Of a stretch of 64,000 nt of DNA, positions 12,814 through 23,939 are shown piece by piece (within the stretch, counting starts at the first letter, position 1; every line of letters begins with the position of its first letter). The notes beneath the pieces were generated by a model. The model searched no databases, had not been told where the DNA came from, and was given only the letters and a program-made list of their open reading frames with translations. The stretch comes from Acanthacorydalis orientalis (Eukaryota; Arthropoda; Insecta; Megaloptera; Corydalidae), in assembly GCA_034766995.1 (NCBI GenBank), contig CM068314.1, positions 34,570,708 to 34,634,707 on the forward strand, in the 5' to 3' direction. The translations under genes were made by a program, and so were the position numbers.

Positions 12814-12862
12814 ACGTGGTTTTTTACCGACTCGGATGATTCGTTTTATCAAGCGAAGACTA
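12814..12862 (+). CDS. fng: fringe internal exon (TWFFTD segment)
   Basis: This 49-base exon is bounded by a pyrimidine-rich acceptor (ttttccttgttgcag) and a consensus donor (A|gtaagta). It reads TWFFTDSDDSFYQAKT plus one base of the next codon. This matches the fringe motif in which a TWFFTD strand is followed by acidic residues and a (Y/F)YQ-KT segment. Fringe proteins are Golgi type II membrane enzymes of family GT31 that add GlcNAc to O-fucose on Notch EGF repeats. The exon starts on a codon boundary and leaves one base. Joined to 17932-18034 that base makes an Asn codon, giving [11 protein letters not shown], as expected in arthropod fringe. Vertebrate homologues differ more here, which favours an arthropod. 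The identification rests on remembered family motifs, not on an alignment. Assignment to a more distant GT31 member is possible but unlikely given the next exon. Confidence 0.85.
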
Positions 12863-13699
12863 GTAAGTACTTAATATTATTTTTAAATAGTTATTGTGAA
12901 TTTATCAAGTTAATAGTATTTAAGTGTATCAAAATATGTATAGAGTTCGCTACTAGATCAAAACGGTTACTAAAAGAAGTTAATATTTCACATCAGTTTA
13001 AAAACTAAATCTTCAAGTTAGATGTTATTATAAACTGAACAATCTATTTAAACTTTTATTTTTTTTAAATACCAGTGGGTTTCGCCCCCTATTTACTACG
13101 CTCGCCGACCGCCCGGCGGATCCGCCCCCGCTTACTTCTCTCGCTCCCCCGACTCGTTTCGTTCGCTCTCGTTCAGTGTTAACAATTTATAAATGAAAAA
13201 CGAAATAAAGATATTGCGTAATGAAATTAATTTTTTGATTTTAAATGAAAGCATAAAAGTAGTGACACTAAAAATAAAACTTATTGTAAACTTACTCTAA
13301 AACTCCTGTGTATACGATGTTCCTAATTGATTTGTGTTCTATACACTGAACCTTGATACTCTACTTAGAAGCACATCTAGAGTGACCATAACACAACTGG
13401 CCGTGCCCGAATACTGTTTCATTGAAATCGACGAATATGAAGATTCGTGAAACATCGGAAATGATCGGGAATGAAAATCTTTAACGTATTCTTGTCGAAT
13501 GTAGCGGGGGGAGCGGCGTTACGAAAAGATGGTGTACACGGAAAAAAAATTGATGGAAATTTTACGATGGAATTATTTTTTATATATAGGAAGATATTTT
13601 TTATTAATATTTCTAGTAATTACTTTTATATTTGCAATTTTATTTATAATTATGCTGTTATATATATAACAGAATTTAGCTACAAAAAACTAAAAGGTT

Positions 13700-13733
13700 G
13701 CAAAATAATCTACTCCCATATATAGACATACTA

Positions 13734-13787
<54 letters not shown>

Positions 13788-13799
13788 CGATTATTTTGC
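13700..13799 (+). repeat. 11-bp inverted repeat enclosing a (CA)n(TA)n tract
   Basis: GCAAAATAATC (13700-13710) and GATTATTTTGC (13789-13799) are exact reverse complements. They bracket a (CA)n(TA)n tract in the 5' part of the minus-strand Helitron, so the whole block could form a long cruciform. Confidence 0.7.
13737..13788. repeat. (CA)n(TA)n inside Helitron
   Basis: Compound array in the 5' part of the minus-strand Helitron, bracketed by an 11-bp inverted repeat. Confidence 0.95.
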
Positions 13800-13877
13800 T
13801 ATATATCTCATAATAATTATATAGAGATAATGAATCTTTAAAAATATGTTTATTGTTTCATTCGGTTGCATGTAGAT

Positions 13878-13929
13878 GCTTATAATTGAGAAGTGGGCGA
13901 GCGAAACGAGCATGGGGCAAAGCCCTCTA

Positions 13930-13930
<1 letters not shown>
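13878..13930 (+). mobile_element. Helitron 3' end, plus strand
   Basis: GCTTATAATTGAGAAGTGGG and GCGAGCGAAACGAGC lead into the hairpin GGGCAAAGCCC and end in CTAG at 13927-13930, before host T. The same terminal design closes the 306-base Helitron at 47598, where GCTTATAATTGACAAGT is also present. The 5' end is uncertain. A TCTACTCCCATATATAG start at 13709 would give a 222-base element that partly overlaps the minus-strand Helitron. A (TA)n array starts exactly at the target T. Confidence 0.6.

Positions 13931-13993
<63 letters not shown>
13931..13993. repeat. (TA)n starting at a Helitron target T
   Basis: The array begins at the base after CTAG, so the Helitron inserted into, or seeded, the array. 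Confidence 0.95.
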
Positions 13994-13998
<5 letters not shown>

Positions 13999-14481
13999 GG
14001 TATTACATAATGAAATAATAAATTTTAGCCAAACAAAATCTAAAATTCCTATAAACTGTTCTAAATTACTTTATCTTTACTGTATAATGCGGTATGATCT
14101 AAAATGGATCGAGTGATCTTAGAAATATTCTTTATTTGTTGACTTGTGTCTTTAATACGGTATTAGTGCAGATTCAGGTATTAATTTTATTTTATTGCAC
14201 TCATCCGTTTAAATATGATCGTGCAGGTAATAACCTAAAGGCGCGATTTCTCGTGATCTCATGGTCAGTGAATCTCCAAGTGTCACCATTTTTCAGGACA
14301 AGTGCCATTCGGATATCCTGTTGCTTGTTTAGTAATACATCTAGGAACTCATTTTGCATTAACATTTCATATCTTATTACTGAAGCGATTAAAAACTATT
14401 TGTTTGTCATAAAGTTAGCATATACGTTTTGTGAGACGGTTGTTAAAAAAGCCCTATAAACTGATCTTTAATCATACCGTG

Positions 14482-14520
14482 TATGCGTGCGTGCGTGCGG
14501 GCGTGCGTGAATGCGTGTGT
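14482..14520. repeat. (GCGT)n
   Basis: Imperfect GCGT tetramers, unusual here for their CpG content. Confidence 0.85.
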
Positions 14521-14629
14521 ACCCATACATACACTAAATTTCATTTCAAATGATACTAAATTACTAACTTTTTAAACTTTTATTTTGAATAAACATTTTT
14601 TTTATAATTTTATACGATCAAACAAACTA

Positions 14630-15143
14630 TTATTTGTAAAAATTAATTCGGTGCCTTTATATTTAATCAATTATGACTTTTAAATCAAAATTTTTTTTCG
14701 TCGTTTTAGAATTTGTAAGTGCCAGCCTTTTTAAAACCACTATATATTTTAGCCAAACTGCTGGCATAGCCTCACAAAATAACAGTGAACATGATGGTGT
14801 CCGAAAGCAGCATATTAAGCAATACATACTTTTCGCATTCCAATTGAAAAAAAAATACTGCCGCAGGCACGGAAATAATTTGTTTAGCTTTGGGGGAAAG
14901 TGTTGTGATGTATACAACATGAAAACAATATTAAAACAGTGGAAGAGGTCCGAAAATGCATTGACGACTTCATCGACTAAAGTCACCATCTTTTTTCGAC
15001 AAGTGATTCGTCAATTATCCGACAGATGAGTTATACGAAATAATGGTTGATGTTTTAAAGATTGAAATGTTTAAATTGTCATGTTTTTCTGTAAATGTTC
15101 ATTTTTTTATAAAAAAAGGCACGGAATTAATTTCTACACCTAA
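14630..15143 (+). mobile_element. mariner deletion derivative, family B copy 1
   Basis: A TA target duplication (14628-14629 and 15144-15145) flanks imperfect terminal inverted repeats of about 28 bases (left TTATTTGTAAAAATTAATTC, right ending GAATTAATTTCTACACCTAA). Inside, + strand code starts with KQHIKQYILFAFQLKK, like the first helix of a mariner transposase. It then runs to a C-terminal tail (IFFRQVIRQLSDR, NNG) like the mariner FF..GI..LP.RW...NG ending, so the middle including the DDD catalytic core is deleted. An open frame of 118 codons spans the join but contains no catalytic domain. The same deletion is present in the copy at 22182-22730. Confidence 0.7.
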
Positions 15144-15245
15144 TATTTTCATTTTTAGAATGATTATTTCTGCATTCATTTTATAGAATATTTTGATTTA
15201 TTTTTATTATTGGATTATCGCTGGAAACACTTTTATTAATTTCTT

Positions 15246-15251
<6 letters not shown>

Positions 15252-15314
<63 letters not shown>
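15252..15314. repeat. (TA)n
   Basis: Pure TA array of about 62 bases, 110 bases after mariner B copy 1. Confidence 0.95.
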
Positions 15315-15317
<3 letters not shown>

Positions 15318-17634
15318 TTTATATTCTAATTTTCGAAATAAATTGATATTATTGCGTATCTAATTTTACCTATGAACATATTTAAAAAATGTATTATATA
15401 TTTGTCATACATCTTTTACAAATAGAATTTTATTTTTACGATTGAGTATTAAAATCTAACGGATTCTCATAAAAAAAATATTATTTAGTTTCTTCTGTGT
15501 ATGTTTAATTCATGAAGAGTCTCGTGGATTGGTTTTATTTTCGAAATAAATTCGTGGATAAGCAAGGTTACGAAATTAAACATGCAGCTTCACGTACGCG
15601 TATTAAGGAGGTGTCAATCAACATTCAGCCGAATAAAACACCTGCTTTATTTTACCTTGAGACATCAACACATTATAAATCGATTTATAGTTTTGTTGTT
15701 TTCATTTCACTTTGAGGTTTAGTTCAGTAGTTACACACTTTTATTTTGAAATGTGATTTTAATAATGATTGTGCGAGTCTTTTTTCCCAAACTAACATTT
15801 TTATGTCTAATAAGAATGTTACGTGAACATTTTATTATCTATTGTGGAGACAAATTTAACGTCAATTTAAATATTCCAAGCGCGATTAGCAATTAAAGAG
15901 ATGACATGTTTTGTATACCCAATTCTCTATTTATTTACTTTTTTCTGTCTTTACTCTTCCCTGATAATAATACCAAATGCACTATTTTTTTTAAAACCTA
16001 CTTTTATTCACTAGAATACTGATTTGATTATAAACTAATTAAATAATAATTCTTTTTGTTCCTTATTTTTATAATGAAATTTAAGAACAAAAAGAACGGT
16101 ACAATTATGGCATGAATATACAATACTGTTTTTTTTAAAAAAAAAATATGCATCCTTGTTTTGAATGTTATAGATTTCAAGAAAAAATAAAAAGTAAATA
16201 GGTGAATAAAAAGTTATTTATAAATCAATAAATATATGCTTATAAACAGTAATAAAATAATCATTATAATATATTTATTAAATAAATGTATATTAAATTA
16301 AATTTTTTACTGATAAATTTCATTCCAATTATTAATCATTAAATAATTTTATAAATGACGGCACATATTGACATTATTAAAAACCGTTTATGATTGTATA
16401 TTTTTTTGAAGTGGGTTGACGGGTAGTATTCAAAAATGTTTAGAAAAAATATATAACATTGATGATAAAAGCTTTTTAATATTTGTTTCTCACATAGTTA
16501 ATCAATGCACAATTTTTTGCGATGTATATTTAATTGGCATTTTTTTATGATAATATTTAAAATATTAAACGATATTTTCGTACTGTAATGTAAGAAATAT
16601 GTTCTTTTAATTGAATTTTATTTTGTGACTTGTCTCATTAAATCATGTCTACAGAATATGCACACATATGTCCGCAATTACAAAGCAATCAGTGCTGCTA
16701 TATCAGTAGTAACTTTTTTTAATTTTTTTTATAAATCGTTTGAAACATAGTTTAATATCTTACGGTTTACTACTAGTTTTTCATTGCTTGAACTATAATT
16801 ATAATCTACACTTATATTATGTTAATAAATGATAATGAAACATCATAATATACATTTTAAGAACTGTCTTATTGAAATGTATGATATTAATTTTCGCAAC
16901 GTAACTTTTTTATTAGATACAGTTTGAAAAATAAACCAGTTAAAATTAAGTGTACAATTGCAATATATGTAATAAAAGTATTTTTAAATCTAAAAAATAT
17001 TGTATAAAAATAATATATTATTTATTTTATAATTTTCAGTTATCAAGAAAAATATTAACATTTATAAGAAATCGATGAGAATAATGATCGGTTTTTAATA
17101 AAATAATATTTGGGAAAATATAAATACGTTTGACAAAAATGAATCTGAAAAGGTTCATAAAATTATTTTAGCATAAATTTTCGTTTAAATAAAGAAGTAA
17201 TGTTATATTGAGTTAGTTTGAATAATTATTTTTTAAAAAAAGCAATTATGTTTTATCTTTAGCATTATTGAACATTTTATAATTTAATTTTAAATAATAA
17301 ACCTTAATTGACCGTAATTTTAAATTATACGATAAAACATTTTCGATGAAAATCATTAAATTAAAAATTCGTATGTTGATTTATAACTTTTCATTCATAA
17401 GATAGCGTGTATTTAAACTGAGATTGATTTCAGAGCTTATTCGAATATAGTAAAAAGGGCAATATTGGAGAACTCATTTACCTACAACGATACGAAAGTT
17501 TAGAAGATTCGTATTCTAATTTTACGGTTCTTTTCTTACAGAATTCCATACACAGTAGTTTAATATTTGTTCAAACAGATACGGTTTTCTTTATTTACGA
17601 AGTAATACAATAAGTGAAATATTTTATATGCATA

Positions 17635-17638
<4 letters not shown>

Positions 17639-17693
<55 letters not shown>

Positions 17694-17720
17694 CCACTCT
17701 CTTTCTTTCTTTCTCTTTTT
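17639..17720. repeat. (TA)n plus (CTTT)n
   Basis: TA array followed, after a 5-base gap, by CTTT tetramers. Confidence 0.9.
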
Positions 17721-17824
17721 TAGAAAGTAGACAAATACATAAATACATTATTTTTTTTATAAATAATTTAATATTAGGCTTAGTACGATTTAAACTTCTC
17801 GTTCAGTTTTGAATTTTTCTCAAA

Positions 17825-17828
<4 letters not shown>

Positions 17829-17881
<53 letters not shown>
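17829..17881. repeat. (TA)n 51 bases before a fringe exon
   Basis: Pure TA array close to the acceptor at 17931. Confidence 0.95.
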
Positions 17882-17883
<2 letters not shown>

Positions 17884-17931
17884 AGTTTAATTTGATGATG
17901 AAAGAGGTTGAAATATGATTTTATTTTCTAG

Positions 17932-18034
17932 ATGGCCACATGATCAATACAAATTGTTCGTCGTCGCATAATAGAAAAGCTCTTTGTTGCAAAATGTCCG
18001 TGGAGTTCGACGTTTTCTTAGAAAGCAACAAAAA
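17932..18034 (+). CDS. fng: fringe internal exon (NTNCS / KALCCKM / FLES segment)
   Basis: This 103-base exon lies between acceptor ttttattttctag and donor AA|gtaagt. Only one frame is open: [15 protein letters not shown], then [16 protein letters not shown], then NK and a split Lys or Asn codon. These are fringe hallmarks: the N-T-N/K-C-S Cys, the paired Cys in (A/K)L(C/S)CKM, and the (E/D)FD-FLES helix that sits just before the W-F-C-H-DDDN catalytic segment. The frame joins cleanly to 12814-12862 across a 5,069-base intron. The exon ends two bases into a codon, so the next exon must start with one base and then a Trp codon (WFCH). I could not find that exon in the remaining 46 kb. The exon begins 51 bases after a (TA)n array ends. 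Confidence 0.88.
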
Positions 18035-19878
18035 GTAAGTATATAGTCACAATACAATAGCTCAGATTCTACTACCACAGAACCATCATCCTGTTTTCAT
18101 TTATTATTATTTCATAGCAGAGTATTGTTCCTTCAATGGCTTCGCATGAATTCGAATTTTCGAAACAATACGCCGTTTCATTCGCAAATTTTTGCGATTA
18201 TTCGTCATTCACAGAAGCGAGCAATACAATTACCGTGACAAATACGATACTGTGCGAAATGTTGGTACTTGATGCGGAAAAATTGTTCGTGAAATATTTC
18301 GTATTTCTGTTCTTAAAACGTATAATTCTGTTTTTGTTAATAGATTAATTTTGATCAGAAGTGTAGGCGTGTAGAAAATTAAAATTGTTACATTATTTCC
18401 GTGTAGGTATATATTTTGAATGTATTCGTTACTTACAAAATTATTATTTTCTAATTTTTTAATTATTTTTCTAGCGGTTTCTTTTTCTGTTTGATTGTTT
18501 TTTCATTTCAAATATGTAAATGAAATTAATTTTAAGTTATTTGGTAAAATATTTCTATTATTCGAAATATATAAAAATGTTGAATTAGACATGAAGTAGA
18601 ATTACAAAGTAAAAAAGAAAACATTCAATTAAATAATTATAATCTTACTGTTGTCCTTGTAAAAGAAAAAGTGTATTTATTTGTGTTTTAAATATCTTTA
18701 AAAAATCTCTATTATATTAAAACAGATGAAAAAACTTTTACACGACACTATAGCGAAGAAATGCTTATTTCCTCTTTTATCATCATATAAGTAAATGTAT
18801 GAGAAATATTGCAATGCAGTACACTTAATTGTTATAACGCATGGTTAATCAAGCGACACTTATATGCAGAAATTATGCCACAAAAGTGCATACGTCCATT
18901 CCAGACTCGTTACATTGTGTTCATTGTATCTGCCAAGTAATAAATTCTCTTTTAGTTTTATACACTTTTTTTAGTGATCTATACATTTTAATTTTCTTTA
19001 TAGACACTGAATAATTTATGAGAAATAAAAACAGAATTAAAATTTTCGCTCTTTTTTCTCAGAGTTTTTTAAATATATATCTTTTTATTTTTTAGTACTG
19101 TATTTACGTTTGGTATTGTCAATAACTGTATATACTCGTATGTTTAAAATACAAAAAAAATGATATTAAAATGGCAAATTTATGTTTCTCAGCAATTTTT
19201 CATACTGAAATATTTGTATTACAGTTGTATGTTTTATACAAGACATGTTTTAATTTTTTTGGGTACTTAATCATTTTATGCAGATAAATAAAATCATTTG
19301 AGTGTTCTATTTAATATTTAATTTAAGGTATTATATTTTATTAAAACATTAAATTTCATTTAAGGTTTTTATTTTTTTTTGAGTTTATAATTATAATTTT
19401 AATTATTATCAATCTATCGAAATTTGCATACTTAGTTATAAAATGTTAAATATAATCAAAACGACTTAAAATTACATATTTTTAGTTCGTTTAGTTTTAA
19501 TATATACTGTATGTATATTAATTAAGAACATATTTATCGTATCGCTATTAATAAATTGGATTTTTTCATTTAATATATTATTCGAATTCATACTCACGAG
19601 CTCGTCTTTGTTATTCAGAAAACGATTATCTTGAAAGCTTAATAAGTTTCATTCTTGGCAACGTTATAAAATGCTAAGATAAAAAACACTACATACACTG
19701 AGGTTGTAAAACTCTTCGTACATTCATCTATAAAGTTTAGTTATGGATTTTCTTTGTTTTAGATAAATTGCATTCAGTTTTATAGTCAATGGTAATAAAT
19801 GAACTTATAAATTAGTTTTTGGATGATTTAATTTTTCAGTCAGAATTGTTAAGTTCTGTAAACGAAATACACGTACAC

Positions 19879-19880
19879 GA

Positions 19881-19929
<49 letters not shown>
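19879..19929. repeat. (CA)n(TA)n
   Basis: Compound array. Confidence 0.95.
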
Positions 19930-19932
<3 letters not shown>

Positions 19933-21141
19933 TAACTTGTATTGTTATTATTTTTTTATGAAATACTGACAGAATATATATATATATATTATAATAATTT
20001 AACACGTGATACTATTGTTATCCATTTGTTTAAATAATTCAGTATTATTCAAAGTTTTGTATATTAAAATTGATTTTTCGAAAATAATTCGTTGATTAGT
20101 AAATACAACAATTAGTGTTTAACATAAAAAAATCAAAAAGAAGGTTTCCTTTAGAATCTGTTATAATTTATTGCCTGGTGATCTGCTTTTTTGCATATTA
20201 CTAGATTTTTTGTTTTCTACTAATTTCAGGTCGTGTGTCGTTTTAAAATAAATTCAAATAATTGATTTTACTTCTATTAGTTATGTAAATAAATTTACCT
20301 GCAGCGGCTCACAGGCTGAAATTATTCGTAGAAGACAACATTTCCAGTGATTCAAAAGAATTAAGATCACTAAGATAATACATTAAAACGGTATCAGGAG
20401 TAAAAAATACAAACAATTTTAATTCGAATCATCGAAACTTATTCGGTGTTACTATTATTGTATTTCAATATGTCTTGGATAAGACCGGAAAAGCTTGTTT
20501 TAGACTTCGTATTGTAATATTCAATAAGTTGAGTTTTAATAATTATTTTTTTATTATTGTAATTTCGAAAAAAATTATTAGCACTTTTTATTAAAATTTA
20601 ATGATTGACTTTTTTTAGAAATGAGATTCTTGCAAGCGAAGTTCCTAATAATAATGAAATTAGGGGTTCATTTATAGGAGTAAGGTCTTTTAATGTTTAT
20701 TAAATGAATGGAAAGGGTTTAACTTTAATTAAATATATATTTTTTTAATTCATAAAAGTAATATGACATTCAAATATAAACATTCTAGTATTAATTAGAA
20801 ATATTGTTATATTCGTTTTTGTATATTTATAACACAACTCATTATTTCATTCCACTTATAAACATTTCCATATTTTGTTTTTCGTATTAAAAAGATAAAC
20901 GTGTGCGAAATTAAAATTTTTATGTATATTTTTTTGTTGACACGTGACGGAAAAGGAAACATCATCAAAATTAGAAAACAAATTAAAAATGGTTTTAATC
21001 CATTAAAAAAATATATATAACGACAGAAATGTATAATTATACACATTCGCAATTCATGTATTATCTAAAAAAGAAAGTAGGAGCGTGTAAAGGTATCCGA
21101 TGTGATAAAATGGTTCGTTTGCATAGTAAACATAAAAAAAA

Positions 21142-21420
21142 TATAAATAAATACTTGACCATAACGTTGAATAGCAACGAATGTTCCTTTGTGTATTCTA
21201 CCACAGTTGAATTTTAATCCGCAATACGTGCAAAAAGCCGAACAATGAAAGTTGACGAGCCTGGTGGTTGTTATTGTGGCCATCGAGGGTGAAAGGAGCA
21301 CTGTTTAAAGTGAGAACACTCATTGAAATTCGTTATGTACGAAGGTCAAGGACAGTACATGGCCTCAGGTCACAATCTCGTGACACACGGCAGGACGACA
21401 GGTGGTAAATGTGATCACTA
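21142..21420. other. GC-enriched island with a Cys/His-bearing minus-strand frame
   Basis: On the minus strand the frame 21301-21142 includes an ATG and reads FHCSAFCTYCGLKFNCG. Its spacing (H-C-x3-C-x2-C-x5-C) faintly recalls a half LIM or zinc-finger exon. On the plus strand a separate open stretch reads RVKGALFKVRTLIEIRYVRR. I cannot decide between coding and non-coding. Confidence 0.25.
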
Positions 21421-21950
21421 ATATATCTCGTCGTTTTTTTTTTATCTATAAATAAAAACAAGTCTTCTGCTTTCAGTTTTATTAATGTTTCTCTTTCGTT
21501 CTTGTCTTTTTGTACGGTATTTAATTACAAGGCCATTCAATTATATTCAGAGCAAAATTTGAAGATATGTTTGTGCAGATAATGGAACGTAAATGATGAT
21601 ACATTTATTTTAATATTAAAACGTATAAAATTATCTTTCATTATAAGGGATCGTTTAAAATATACATTTATTTAGATACTCATTCATTCCATCTTCGGTT
21701 GATAATCTTTTTGTGTACATTTTAATTTCATTTATTAAATTTACTTATTCAGTTTCTACGACCATTACGGTATTGCTTTAAATCGCTATAATTAATTAAA
21801 ATAAGTAATATTGAAATTAAAAATAAATTATAAATATTTAATTAATACTTAATGTTATAGTCCTTGATAACTTTGTAACAGTCCTTATTAAATATATTAT
21901 ATAATTAATTTATATTCATTATTTAACACTTATAATTTACTATAGAAATA

Positions 21951-21954
<4 letters not shown>

Positions 21955-22006
<52 letters not shown>
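21955..22006. repeat. (TA)n
   Basis: Pure TA array upstream of mariner B copy 2. Confidence 0.95.
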
Positions 22007-22009
<3 letters not shown>

Positions 22010-22181
22010 ATAATAAACTCATTAAAAACTATGTTTTTAAAAAATAGAAAATGTTGAAAATTTGACTTTTTTCAAATTTAATATTTTAACTCAATAAAAA
22101 ATTTAATTATACAAAGTTTTTGAAAAATTTCGTAGGTTTTAGACCGTTCTTTGTATTAATATATGCATCATATCTAAAATA

Positions 22182-22730
22182 TTAGATTTAATATTACTTC
22201 GGTGTGTGTGGTTAATAAAATATTACTTCGGTGTCCTTTTTTTTATAAAAAATGAATGTTTATGGATATATGGATTACATTTCAATCCTCAAAACGTCCC
22301 CCATTATTTTGTATAATTTTGCTCCATCTGTCGGGTAACTAATGAATCCTTTGTCGAAAAAAATATGGTGGGTTTGAATTGATGAAGTAATCAAGTTGTT
22401 GACATTTTTCACTGTTTTTAGCATTTTTGGCATGTTATATGTTTCACAACACCTTCCCTCAAAGCTGAACAAATCTTTCTCGTGGCTTTGGCAGCATTCT
22501 TTTCAACTAGAATGTGAAAAGTATGCAACGTCTAAATATGCTGCTTTTCAGAAGTCATCGTGTTCACTACTGTTTTATGATGTTATGATAACTGCTTAGC
22601 CAAGATATATACTGTTTTTAAATGTTAAGGTTAGCACTTCAAAATTCTAAAATGACGAGAAAATATTTTAATTTAAAATAGAGTTATGATTGATTCAATT
22701 TAAAAGCACTTAATTAATTTTTACATCTAA
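22182..22730 (-). mobile_element. mariner deletion derivative, family B copy 2
   Basis: This copy lies opposite to the one at 14630-15143, with visible homology over some 300 bases (roughly three in four bases alike by eye). On the minus strand it keeps a ThrSerGluLysGlnHisIle-like start, an EKNAAKATRKICSALREGVV-type segment and the C-terminal FFDKGFISYPTDG tail, with the central transposase domain missing. TA flanks the ends (22180-22181, 22731-22732). The terminal repeat at the 22182 side is partly duplicated: ATATTACTTCGGTGT occurs at about 22191 and again at 22220. A perfect hairpin starts three bases beyond the other end. Confidence 0.65.
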
Positions 22731-22734
22731 TAGT

Positions 22735-22771
22735 AACATTTGATCCAATAGAGTGTATTGGATCAAATGTT
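22735..22771 (+). repeat. perfect 16-bp inverted repeat, 5-base loop
   Basis: AACATTTGATCCAATA and TATTGGATCAAATGTT are exact reverse complements around GAGTG. A direct repeat of ATAGAGTGTATTGG follows at 22772-22785. It starts three bases after the deleted mariner ending at 22730. Confidence 0.9.
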
Positions 22772-23108
22772 ATAGAGTGTATTGGTGGTCCTAGATATAT
22801 TATAGTTTATTTTACATAATAACAAAATTAAGGAAACTATGTAAATAACCGAAGTTGTGAGATTCATCTGCACGGCAAGACTAATTTTGAAATTTTATTA
22901 TTATTTAGTGTTTTTTGTACGTAATTTTACATTATTTATATTGTAAATGAGACTTAAAATATTTTTTTTTAATATTATTGAACACATAAAATAGATGAGT
23001 ATTATTTATTGATTTGTAGCGGGCTTTATTTACAATACTTCTCTATTTAAAAAATAAACATACATTTTTTTAAATTTGATGTTTTGCATTAACAGCTTCG
23101 TAGTAAGC

Positions 23109-23109
23109 T

Positions 23110-23146
<37 letters not shown>

Positions 23147-23147
23147 C
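23109..23147. repeat. (CT)n(TA)n
   Basis: CT units passing directly into TA. Confidence 0.95.
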
Positions 23148-23397
23148 AGTTTTCTAAATTTTGTCTCGAAAAAATTACAAATAAGTTTTAAAATAGTTGA
23201 AAAATAAGAATATTTTTTCTTCGTACTGGTTCGGCATTTTACTCGTAAATTTTTATTTTTAAATTATTTAATTATTATTTGTAATAGAGATGAATTATTT
23301 TCATTTAACATGCAAACAATTCGATGAGTATGCTAACTGAGAACTTAAATTTGTCCCAGAATAATTGAATTTATTTGGATTTAACGTCAAAATTCAA

Positions 23398-23400
<3 letters not shown>

Positions 23401-23449
<49 letters not shown>
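23401..23449. repeat. (TA)n
   Basis: Pure TA array. Confidence 0.95.
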
Positions 23450-23453
<4 letters not shown>

Positions 23454-23902
23454 AATTAAAAAAAGGTTATTCTGATTTAGAAATTGAATTTTTATAGAAA
23501 ATATTCAACTATCAAATTTCAAAACAACCTGTGAAATTTTATACACAGTAATATAATATTTATTCAAACATTTGATATTCCTGTTTTAAACTCACACATA
23601 GAACTTAGGTTCTTATTTTTGAATCGAAATTACTCTGAAATAAAAATCGCTATTTTTTTAAACAATTACAAACGATCAGAAATATTTAAATTGAATTTGA
23701 TTTTTGTTTTCGGAATTAAATTTATATTTTGGAAAAATGTATTTATAAATGGGAAAAATAATAACATAAAATACGGAAAAAAAACATTTGTCTCTACCTC
23801 ATCCCTTGAACGATTATGGCTTCGTTATCGAAATGTGCCCAAGCAATAAACAGAAATGATTCTCTGTAAAGTTAAATGATAGAAAAAATCATCTGCGGAA
23901 AT

Positions 23903-23939
23903 CATACTTTATGTTGTTTTCAATTTGAAATAAAGTATG
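23903..23939 (+). repeat. short inverted repeat
   Basis: CATACTTTAT (23903-23912) and ATAAAGTATG (23930-23939) are exact reverse complements with a 17-base loop. At this length in AT-rich DNA it may be chance. Confidence 0.5.

Larger units (their letters stand above)
13072..13827 (-). mobile_element. non-autonomous Helitron, minus strand
   Basis: On the minus strand the 5' end would be TCTCTATATAATTATTATGA, preceded by host A. The 3' end is a GC hairpin (GGGGGCGAAACCC) followed by CTGG and then host T, matching the Helitron rule of 5'-TC, a 3' hairpin and CTRR between A and T. The 3' subterminal 100 bases (13072-13172) are strikingly GC-rich. They contain a GAGCGAACGAAACGAG motif shared with the Helitron end at 13930, and the palindrome GGCGGATCCGCC at 13115-13126. 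A (CA)n(TA)n tract lies near the 5' end. No Rep/helicase coding is present. The 3' end is better supported than the 5' end. Confidence 0.5.
12863..17931 (+). other. fng: fringe intron between the two visible exons
   Basis: This is a GT-AG intron of 5,069 bases that splits an Asn codon after its first base. It contains a minus-strand Helitron (13072-13827), a plus-strand Helitron end (13930), a deleted mariner (14630-15143) and (TA)n arrays at 13737, 13931, 15252, 17639 and 17829. The stretch 15315-17560 is AT-rich with no recognisable feature. Confidence 0.8.

Noticed and set aside
14673..15029. 118-codon open frame considered as a host gene
   Set aside because: It lies inside mariner B copy 1 and spans the deletion join, so it is a transposon remnant.
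18136..18348. 70-codon open frame just after the fringe exon (MASHEFEFSKQYAVSF...)
   Set aside because: Lies in the intron, resembles no known protein and lacks a supporting context.
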